The position numbers and the translations under genes were made by a program. The notes below the pieces were generated by a model. It saw nothing but the letters and a program-made list of their open reading frames with translations, made no database searches and was not told the DNA's origin. Shown here in pieces: positions 10,070 through 17,338 of a DNA stretch of 64,000 nt; within the stretch, counting starts at the first letter, position 1; each line of letters begins with the position of its first letter. The stretch comes from Oscillospiraceae bacterium (GTDB taxonomy: Bacteria; Bacillota; Clostridia; Oscillospirales; Acutalibacteraceae), in the NCBI GenBank assembly GCA_015066175.1, contig SVOW01000002.1, positions 210,013 to 274,012 on the forward strand. The letters are read 5' to 3'.

Positions 10070-11221
10070 ATGGCAACAGAAGAAAAAGTAAACATTCTTG
10101 ACGAATTCAAAGTTAAACACGAAAAGAATGAAATCGACACAAGCAAAAAGCTTAAAGTAGGTATCATCGGTACAGGCTGGATTGCAGATGCTCATATGGA
10201 AGAATATCTCAAAATGCCTGATATCGAATTTGTAGGTGCTGCAGACCTTATCCCCGGCAAAGCAGATGCTTTCCTTGAAAAATGGGGCGTAAAAGGTGCA
10301 AGAACATACCTTTCACACAAAGAACTTCTTGATAACGAAGAACTTGACGCAGTAAGTGTTTGTACTTATAACGCAACACATGCTGAATGTACAATCTATG
10401 CTCTTGAAAAAGGCGTTAACGTACTTCTTGAAAAACCCATGTGCGTTACAACTGAAGAAGCAGTTGCTATCTGCAAAGCTGAAAAAGCAAGCGGCAAAAT
10501 CGTTTCTGTTGGCTTCCAGCCCAGATTTGACGAAAATATGAAAATGATTAAAGAAATCGTTGAATCAGGTGAACTTGGTGAAGTTTACTACATTCAGACA
10601 GGCGGCGGCAGAAGACGCGGTATCCCCACTCCTTTCGGCACATCATTCATTGAAGAAAAAACTGCCGGTATCGGTGCACTCGGTGATATCGGTTGCTATT
10701 CACTTGATATGCTCCTTAACGCTATCGGTTATCCCAAGCCACTTACAGTAACAGGTTATAAATCAGACTTCTTCGGCAAAGCTGATGATTATGAACACAA
10801 AGATGTATTCGGTGTTGACGACTTTGCAGCAGCATTTGTTCGTCTTGAAGGCGGCATTATCCTTGATTTCCGTATTTCATGGGCAATGAATATGGACACT
10901 TGCGGTGACGCTCTTATCCTCGGTAAAAAAGCAGGTCTGAGAATCCCCTCAACAGAATGCTGGAACGGCTCAATCGGCGGTCCTCTTAAAATCTACCGCA
11001 ACATCGGTTCAAGCGAAGTCTGCACAGAAATTCCAGAAAAGAACAATGACGGTGAAGGCAACTTCTATAAGAAAATCCGTTCATTCCTCGATGCAGTTAA
11101 AACAGGTGGTCCTGCTCCTGTTCCCACAAGCCAGATTCTTTACAACCAGGCTATTATCGACGGTATCTGCAAATCAGCAAACCTCGGCAGAGAAATCGAA
11201 ATCGAAATTCCTGAAGTATAA
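10070..11221 (+). CDS. Gfo/Idh/MocA family oxidoreductase
   Basis: KVGIIGTGWIADAHMEEYLKMPDIEFVGAADL; EKPMCVTTEEA. Confidence 0.92.
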   Translation: MATEEKVNILDEFKVKHEKNEIDTSKKLKVGIIGTGWIADAHMEEYLKMPDIEFVGAADLIPGKADAFLEKWGVKGARTYLSHKELLDNEELDAVSVCTYNATHAECTIYALEKGVNVLLEKPMCVTTEEAVAICKAEKASGKIVSVGFQPRFDENMKMIKEIVESGELGEVYYIQTGGGRRRGIPTPFGTSFIEEKTAGIGALGDIGCYSLDMLLNAIGYPKPLTVTGYKSDFFGKADDYEHKDVFGVDDFAAAFVRLEGGIILDFRISWAMNMDTCGDALILGKKAGLRIPSTECWNGSIGGPLKIYRNIGSSEVCTEIPEKNNDGEGNFYKKIRSFLDAVKTGGPAPVPTSQILYNQAIIDGICKSANLGREIEIEIPEV

Positions 11222-11240
11222 TAAACAGAATAATAAAATC

Positions 11241-11279
11241 AAGAACTACAAGTCTGCAAAGGCTTGTAGTTCTTTTTGC
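11241..11279 (+). terminator. Rho-independent terminator
   Basis: AAGAACTACAAG - loop - CTTGTAGTTCTTTTT. Confidence 0.85.
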
Positions 11280-11348
11280 AATTCAATGTTGAAAACAGAT
11301 TATTTATATGATATTATGAAGAAAACAGAACTTAAGTAGGTGGATAGA

Positions 11349-11618
11349 ATGATCGAATCAAAATGCGGTATACTTTGTTGTTCCTGTAATTTCAGAGATA
11401 CTTGTGGTTGCGGTGGTTGTATAGAAACAAATGGACATCCGTTTTATGGCGAATGTCCTGTTGCGAATTGTTGTCAAAATAAAGAAATAGCTTATTGCGG
11501 TGAATGCCCTGATATGCCTTGCGAATTGCTTATAAAATTTTCCTGTGACCCTGAACATGGTGATAATCCAAAAGGTGCCAGAATTGAGCAATGTAAAATA
11601 TGGAAGGCAGAAAGCTGA
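11349..11618 (+). CDS. DUF3795-like cysteine-rich protein
   Basis: MIESKCGILCCSCNFRDTCGCGGCIET...GECPVANCC...YCGECPDMPCELL. Confidence 0.7.
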   Translation: MIESKCGILCCSCNFRDTCGCGGCIETNGHPFYGECPVANCCQNKEIAYCGECPDMPCELLIKFSCDPEHGDNPKGARIEQCKIWKAES

Positions 11619-11619
11619 T

Positions 11620-12096
11620 ATGAATAAGAGTATCTTTGATTACATTGTTGAGAATTTAAGCGGTGATATGAAGCAAACTGCTTTAGATTTCGCAAATTAT
11701 TTACAAGATAGCAGTGTTGAGTTTATCAAAGACAACGGTTATTGGAAGGACAGAATATATTATCTTTGCAAATTCAATGGTGAATATGTTTGTTTTATTG
11801 CAATTAAGGACCCCAATGAACCTGAAAATCATTGGACTATTTGGTCTGAGGACAGTAATGCCTACGAAGATGCAAATGCTGACGATAGTGTAATAAATGC
11901 AGCGTGGAAACATGTTGACCATTGCGGAAAATGCGGCTCCTGCGGGGGCGGAAAAACAAAAAATATCTTCGGTAAAATATTTGACGATGTATGTGGTTGC
12001 ACTTTTCGTATTGATAATGCAACTCAAAGTGATTTGCCGTTTTTGAAGAAAATGATTGAATTCCGAATTGCCGAAATTTCAGGAAAATCTATTTAA
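11620..12096 (+). CDS. Conserved hypothetical with CGKCGSCGGG...CGC cysteine motif
   Basis: ORF with start at MNKSIFDYIVENL directly after the upstream stop; likely cotranscribed. Confidence 0.7.
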   Translation: MNKSIFDYIVENLSGDMKQTALDFANYLQDSSVEFIKDNGYWKDRIYYLCKFNGEYVCFIAIKDPNEPENHWTIWSEDSNAYEDANADDSVINAAWKHVDHCGKCGSCGGGKTKNIFGKIFDDVCGCTFRIDNATQSDLPFLKKMIEFRIAEISGKSI

Positions 12097-12114
12097 GTTT
12101 CAGAGGATAAGTAT

Positions 12115-12525
12115 ATGAACAAAAAATTTGATAACATATTGAAAGAGCGTTTCAGTAAGGATTCTCTTATATCAATTGCAACTGTTGATAACTGCAGTAT
12201 TCCGTGGGTAAGAACAGTTGATGCGATTTATATTGATGGAGCATTTTATACCATAACTCACAACTCAACTAACAAAATGAAACATATCAGCAGTAATCCC
12301 GTTGTCGCAATTTGTGGCGAATGGTTTTCAGGACACGGCAAGGCTGAAAGTTTAGGATATATCCGAAATGAAAAAAACAAGGATTTGGCAGATGAATTAA
12401 GAAAAGCTTTTGCATCGTGGTATGATAACGGTCATACAAATGAGAATGATGTAAATACCATAATATTAAAAATCACTGTTACAGACGGCATTATTTACGA
12501 GAACGGAAAAAGATTTGAATTTTAA
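12115..12525 (+). CDS. Pyridoxamine 5'-phosphate oxidase-family (FMN-binding split barrel) protein
   Basis: LISIATVDNCSIPWVRTVDAIYIDGAFYTITHNSTNKMKHISSNPVVAICGEWFSGHGKAE. Confidence 0.75.
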   Translation: MNKKFDNILKERFSKDSLISIATVDNCSIPWVRTVDAIYIDGAFYTITHNSTNKMKHISSNPVVAICGEWFSGHGKAESLGYIRNEKNKDLADELRKAFASWYDNGHTNENDVNTIILKITVTDGIIYENGKRFEF

Positions 12526-12547
12526 TTGAAAGTGTAGTATAGAAACA

Positions 12548-12585
12548 AAAAAGGATAGCTCTTTAATCGGAGCTATCCTCTTTTA
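12548..12585. terminator. Bidirectional terminator between convergent genes
   Basis: AAAAGGATAGCTC TTTAATCG GAGCTATCCTCTTTT. Confidence 0.85.
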
Positions 12586-12599
12586 ATAACTTCACTACG

Positions 12600-13037
12600 T
12601 TATCTATCTTCCAAAATCCTCCATAAAGACTTAAGAAACGCTTCATCTTGCTCTTTCGTTCTTTTTGAAGGACCTTTCGTTCTTCCGCCTGCCATTCTTA
12701 CTTTCTTTGCAAAATGGCGTTGTTCAAGTAAAGAACCAATATTGAACTCGGTAAAAATAAGACCATTCTGATTAAGCACATTTGCTTTTTTAGCAAGGCA
12801 CATTGCCGCAAGACCATAATCCTGGGTAACAACCACATCCCCTGCTTTTACAAGGTTCACAAGTGCGAAATCTGCGCTGTCTGCGCCTTTAGATACAACA
12901 ATAGTTCTTGCATTTTCACGTTCAATCATGTGTGAAGTGTCGCAGAGTAAAATACATTCTTCAACATTATGTTGTCTTGCACAATCAAGTGCAATATCAG
13001 TTACGGGACAAGCATCTGCATCAATTAATAATTTCAT
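12600..13037 (-). CDS. YaiI/YqxD (UPF0178, DUF188) family protein
   Basis: MKLLIDADACPVTDIALDCARQHN; VVTQDYGLAAMCLAKKANVLNQNG. Confidence 0.9.
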   Translation of the reverse strand: MKLLIDADACPVTDIALDCARQHNVEECILLCDTSHMIERENARTIVVSKGADSADFALVNLVKAGDVVVTQDYGLAAMCLAKKANVLNQNGLIFTEFNIGSLLEQRHFAKKVRMAGGRTKGPSKRTKEQDEAFLKSLWRILEDR

Positions 13038-13118
13038 TATAATCACCAAAAATATTTTATCACAAATTTGCTTAAATTGCAAAAATATGTTATTATAAAT
13101 TCAAAGTGTGGTGTTATT

Positions 13119-14246
13119 ATGAATGTAGTTGTAGCTATTGACTCATTTAAAGGAAGTCTATCATCTTTACAAGCCGGGAATGCTGTTAAAGAAGCTTTAA
13201 TAAAAGCAGATAAAGCTTCTACCGCAGAAGTATTTTCTCTTGCAGACGGCGGAGAAGGCACTGTTGAAGCAATGTACGAAGGTCTTGGCGGAGAGATTAA
13301 AGAAATTGAAGTAACAGGTCCGATTTTTAATAAAGTTAAATCCCGATATCTGATTCTTCCGGATAAAACCGCCGTTATTGAAATGGCAACAGCAGCAGGT
13401 CTTAATCTTGTACCTGAAAATAAAAGAAACCCGATGGACACTACTACTTTCGGTGTTGGTGAATTAATTAAAGACGCAATTTCTTCAGGCTGCAGAAATT
13501 TTATTATCGGCATAGGTGGCAGTGCTACGAATGACGGCGGAATCGGTATGCTTTCGGCGTTAGGTTATGATTTCAGAGATGAAAACAACGAAACTATCCC
13601 CCTTTGCTGTAAGGGACTTGAACATCTTTATGAAATATCTGCAAGGAATGTTTTACCTGAACTTGAAGATTGTAAATTCCGTATTGCTTGTGATGTAAAC
13701 AATCCCCTTTGCGGTAAAAACGGATGTAGTTACATTTTTGCACCACAGAAAGGCGCAAGTGAAGACGACATTGTAAAAATGGATTTATGGCTCAAAAAGT
13801 ATGCTGAAATTGCAAAAACTATTTCATCAGATGCAGACTCAGACTTTCCCGGTGCCGGTGCTGCAGGTGGTCTCGGCTTTGCTTTCCGCACATTTACAAA
13901 TGCAGAGCTTGAATCAGGTATTGATATAATAATCGATGCAATCTGTCTTGAAGATGGTATAAAAAACTGCGATATAGTTGTTACAGGCGAAGGTAGACTT
14001 GACAGCCAGACGGTTATGGGAAAAGCTCCTATAGGTGTTGCAAAACTTGCTAAAAAATATGGTAAAAAGGTTATTGCCTTTTCAGGAATAATCGGAAACG
14101 GTGCTGAAGTCTGCAATAAACACGGCATTGATGCATTTTTTCCCATTGTCAGGACAATTACAACAGCAGAAAGTGCAATGAAACCCGATAACGCATATAA
14201 AAATTTAACTGATACTGCATATCAGGTTTTCAGATTAATTAAATAA
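13119..14246 (+). CDS. Glycerate kinase (GlxK/GarK family)
   Basis: MNVVVAIDSFKGSLSSLQAGNAVKEAL; IGIGGSATNDGGIGMLSALGYDF; VTGEGRLDSQTVMGKAPIGVA. Confidence 0.95.
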   Translation: MNVVVAIDSFKGSLSSLQAGNAVKEALIKADKASTAEVFSLADGGEGTVEAMYEGLGGEIKEIEVTGPIFNKVKSRYLILPDKTAVIEMATAAGLNLVPENKRNPMDTTTFGVGELIKDAISSGCRNFIIGIGGSATNDGGIGMLSALGYDFRDENNETIPLCCKGLEHLYEISARNVLPELEDCKFRIACDVNNPLCGKNGCSYIFAPQKGASEDDIVKMDLWLKKYAEIAKTISSDADSDFPGAGAAGGLGFAFRTFTNAELESGIDIIIDAICLEDGIKNCDIVVTGEGRLDSQTVMGKAPIGVAKLAKKYGKKVIAFSGIIGNGAEVCNKHGIDAFFPIVRTITTAESAMKPDNAYKNLTDTAYQVFRLIK

Positions 14247-14261
14247 AAGGAGAACAACAAT

Positions 14262-15302
14262 ATGGAAGCAATATTTACTAAAATCTCGGCATTCTTTATG
14301 TCGATTATCACAGCAATCACTCTTTTGCCCACCAATATAGTAAACACTGTTACAAGTGATACAGGTATTATTGAAAAAATCGTTTTTTCTGAATATAATC
14401 AGGTATCAGAAAAATTCTGTGAAATACCCGCACTTGATACAGAATTTGTACCGCAAGGTCTTGCTTACAGTGATTACCTTGACAGAGTACTTATTTGCGG
14501 TTATATGGATGAAGATGATTCAGCTTCAAGAATCTATGTTATCAATCCTGAATCAGGTGAATGCGAAAAATTTGTAACGCTTATTGAAACTGACGGTGAA
14601 AAATACACGGGTCACTGTGGCGGTATCGCCACATTCGAAAATAATGCCTGGGTAGTTTCAGGAAAATATGCACGCAGACTGTCTCTTGATGCACTGAAAA
14701 ATGCCGAAAACGGCACCTCAATTCAATTTATTGATAAATTTAATACAGGCACCAGAGCATCATATGCAAACTGTTCGAACGGCATTTTATGGGTTGGTGA
14801 ATACCACAAAAACGGAGACACATATAAAACTGAAGACAGCCATCATTTAACTTCTCCAAATGGCGAAAAAATGTTTGCATGGACCTGCGGTTATATCCTT
14901 GAAAGCGGAAACGAAACAGGTTTTGATTACGACGGAACATCAAAGGAAATTGTTGCTCCTGATTATATTCTTGCTACTGAATCAATGTGTCAGGGCTTTA
15001 TGCAGCTTCCGGACGGCAGATTTGTCACAAGTATCTCAGGTTCAATTATCAATTCTCAACTTAATACTTTTGAAAATGTTCTTGAAAATAACGAAGATGC
15101 AACAGTAACGGTTTCTGGTAAAGAAGCAAAACTCTGGTTCCTTGATTCAACAAAAATGGTTTCTTCGCTCAATGCTCTCCCTCGTTCCGAAGGTGTCGAT
15201 AATTACAACGGCAAAACTTTGGTGCTTTATGAATCAGGATGCAAGAAAATGTTTGCTGCACAAATTGTAAGAACAGAAAATGTGTGGAGTGTTACATTAT
15301 AA
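14262..15302 (+). CDS. Conserved hypothetical protein, N-terminal hydrophobic segment, beta-propeller-like
   Basis: N-terminal hydrophobic segment; PQGLAYSDYLDRVLICGYMDEDD...ITGHCGGIA-like repeats. Confidence 0.55.
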   Translation: MEAIFTKISAFFMSIITAITLLPTNIVNTVTSDTGIIEKIVFSEYNQVSEKFCEIPALDTEFVPQGLAYSDYLDRVLICGYMDEDDSASRIYVINPESGECEKFVTLIETDGEKYTGHCGGIATFENNAWVVSGKYARRLSLDALKNAENGTSIQFIDKFNTGTRASYANCSNGILWVGEYHKNGDTYKTEDSHHLTSPNGEKMFAWTCGYILESGNETGFDYDGTSKEIVAPDYILATESMCQGFMQLPDGRFVTSISGSIINSQLNTFENVLENNEDATVTVSGKEAKLWFLDSTKMVSSLNALPRSEGVDNYNGKTLVLYESGCKKMFAAQIVRTENVWSVTL

Positions 15303-15307
15303 ATAAC

Positions 15308-15336
15308 TTGATTTAGTCAGCAATTTATGTTATTAT
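15308..15336 (+). promoter_or_regulatory. Sigma-70-type promoter of DtxR/MntR-family gene
   Basis: TTGATT - 17 nt - TATTAT. Confidence 0.5.
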
Positions 15337-15366
15337 GGTAAAAATATAGATTAAGGATGTTGTGCT

Positions 15367-15738
15367 TTGAAAGTTCTTGAATCGGGTGAAAACTACCTCG
15401 AAACAATACTTGTTTTAAATAAACAAAATAATAATGAAACACGTGCAATAGATGTGTGCAATTCTCTCGGATTCTCTAAACCTACAGTAAGTGTAATGCT
15501 CAAACAATTGCGTGAAAACGGATATGTTACTGTGAATGAAAAAGGTTTTTTGAGCCTGACTGATAAGGGGTTTGAGATTGCTAAAAAGGTTTATGAAAGA
15601 CATAATGTTATTGCCGAATTACTTATGGCAATCGGTGTCAGCCGTGAAACAGCCTTGAAAGATGCATGTAAAATAGAGCACGATATAAGCGATGAAACAT
15701 TCACTCAACTTAAAATTCAACTTGAAAAACTAAAATGA
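15367..15738 (+). CDS. DtxR/MntR-family metal-dependent transcriptional regulator (TTG start)
   Basis: GENYLETILVLN...SLGFSKPTVSVMLKQLRENGYV winged HTH; YERHNVIAELLMAIGV; DACKIEHDIS. Confidence 0.88.
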   Translation: MKVLESGENYLETILVLNKQNNNETRAIDVCNSLGFSKPTVSVMLKQLRENGYVTVNEKGFLSLTDKGFEIAKKVYERHNVIAELLMAIGVSRETALKDACKIEHDISDETFTQLKIQLEKLK

Positions 15739-15747
15739 TAAAGTAGA

Positions 15748-15785
15748 ACCCACAGAGCAGTTAAACTCTGTGGGTTAATTTTTTA
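15748..15785. terminator. Terminator between convergent genes
   Basis: AACCCACAGAG CAGTTAAA CTCTGTGGGTTAATTTTTT. Confidence 0.85.
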
Positions 15786-17228
15786 ATCATATAACTTCGC
15801 AAGACCGCCTTCTGACGTTTCTTTGTATGTTCTTGAAATATCACGGCCTGTTTCATACATGGTTTTAATAACGAGGTCAAGTGAAATTTTTCTTGAATCA
15901 CTTAAAAAATTGGCAAGATTCACAGCATTCAACGACCTCATAGCAGCAACTGCGTTGCGTTCAATACACGGAATCTGAACGAGACCGCGAATGGGGTCAC
16001 AAGTAAGGCCTAAAAGGTGCTCAATTGCGATTTCAGCTGCATATTCGATTTGTTCTATACTTAATCCGTAAAGCTCTGCAAGAGCTGCTGACGCCATCGC
16101 ACACGCTGCACCGATTTCAGCCTGACATCCGCATACTGCACCGCTGATTGAAGCATTTGTTTTTATCAGGTTGCCGATAAGACCTGCCGTTGCAATTGCG
16201 TGGAGAATGTCTTCGTCATCAACTCCCCTTTTTTCGCTTACATATTTCAGAACTGCAGGCATAACACCTGATGAACATGATGTTGGTGCAGTGACAATTT
16301 CAGCAAAAGCAGAATTTTGTTCGCTCACTGCAAATGCGTAAGAACAAACAAGACGGTTTTCGCGTGTTTCGTGGCTTTCGTCTATATATCGCTGACGATA
16401 AAGGAATTTTGCTTTTCTTTGAACATCAAGTCCGCCAAGTAGTATCCCTGTGCTTTCAAGTCCGTCTTTGACGGATTTTTTCATAACATTCCAGATATTA
16501 TCAAGATAGTCCCATATTTCTTTGCCTTCAACTTCTTCAACGTATTCCCAGAGTCTGATACCTTTTTCACGACAATAATCAGAAATATCTGAAAAAGTGC
16601 TGTGTGGATAAATCAACTGCCCTTCAGATGCATCTTCACCATAAACTTCCACTGCACCTCCACCGACACTGATAATATATTTTTCATCAGTAACTTCACC
16701 ATCTTTAAAAGAAATGAATTTCATTGTATTGGGATGAGGGAGATTTTCAGTATCAAGATCAAAAACAACTTCTGTACTGACAGGCAGAAACACGTTTCTG
16801 ATTAAACTGTCTACGCTGTAAACTCTACCGAATTTGCCCAGTGAAGCATATAATATTACTTTGAATTTGTCTGCTTCGGGATGTCTGTCTTTGAAGAGTC
16901 TTGCAGCTCTTTCAGGACCAATCGTGTGTGAACTTGAAGGTCCTCTCGTGACTGTATACAGTTTTTTCAGTGAAAGCATTTTTCTGCACGGCTCATAAGT
17001 AAAATCATTTTTTGTCAAATCATGTTTTTCGCTCAATAATTCCTTTATGCTCACATTAAGTATTTCAGAAATAGGTTTTAAGAGTTCAATACTCGGATAT
17101 GACTCACCATTTTCCCACTTTGACACAGCACGGTTAGATACATTAAGTTTGACACCTAATTCACTCTGTGTTATACCTGATGCTTCACGATATTTTTTAA
17201 TTTTTTCACCAATGTTTAATTTTTCCAT
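15783..17228 (-). CDS. XRE-type HTH domain fused to single-chain L-serine dehydratase (beta + alpha domains)
   Basis: N-term IGEKIKKYREASGITQSELGVKLNVSNRAVSKWENGESYPSIELL (HTH_3); then SLKKLYTVTRGPSSSHTIGPERAA; GLTCDPIRGLVQIPCIERNA. Confidence 0.93.
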   Translation of the reverse strand: MEKLNIGEKIKKYREASGITQSELGVKLNVSNRAVSKWENGESYPSIELLKPISEILNVSIKELLSEKHDLTKNDFTYEPCRKMLSLKKLYTVTRGPSSSHTIGPERAARLFKDRHPEADKFKVILYASLGKFGRVYSVDSLIRNVFLPVSTEVVFDLDTENLPHPNTMKFISFKDGEVTDEKYIISVGGGAVEVYGEDASEGQLIYPHSTFSDISDYCREKGIRLWEYVEEVEGKEIWDYLDNIWNVMKKSVKDGLESTGILLGGLDVQRKAKFLYRQRYIDESHETRENRLVCSYAFAVSEQNSAFAEIVTAPTSCSSGVMPAVLKYVSEKRGVDDEDILHAIATAGLIGNLIKTNASISGAVCGCQAEIGAACAMASAALAELYGLSIEQIEYAAEIAIEHLLGLTCDPIRGLVQIPCIERNAVAAMRSLNAVNLANFLSDSRKISLDLVIKTMYETGRDISRTYKETSEGGLAKLYD

Positions 17229-17251
17229 AATTTTGTCCTTTGCTAATAACG

Positions 17252-17294
17252 GTTGATAGTAATTATTTTATCAACTTTTAGTTGATATGTCAAC
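17252..17294 (-). promoter_or_regulatory. Promoter overlapped by four inverted half-sites (candidate autoregulatory operator)
   Basis: Minus strand GTTGACA-TATCAAC-taaaa-GTTGATA-aaataattac-TATCAAC; -35 TTGACA (17288-17293), 17-nt spacer, -10 TAAAAT (17265-17270). Confidence 0.75.
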
Positions 17295-17295
17295 A

Positions 17296-17335
17296 AAAAA
17301 ATCAGCCGACTTAACGCCGACTGATTTTTTAGCAA
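17296..17335 (-). terminator. Terminator of the P-type ATPase gene
   Basis: Minus strand AAAAAATCAGTCGGC GTTAA GTCGGCTGATTTTTT; stem completes with G-U pairs on the minus strand. Confidence 0.8.
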
Positions 17336-17338
17336 TAA

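Noticed and set aside
10070-11221. Gfo/Idh/MocA gene + TIM-barrel gene at 9.2-11.2 kb as a novel pathway
   Set aside because: This pairing is common in sugar/inositol-type metabolism; no unusual feature visible
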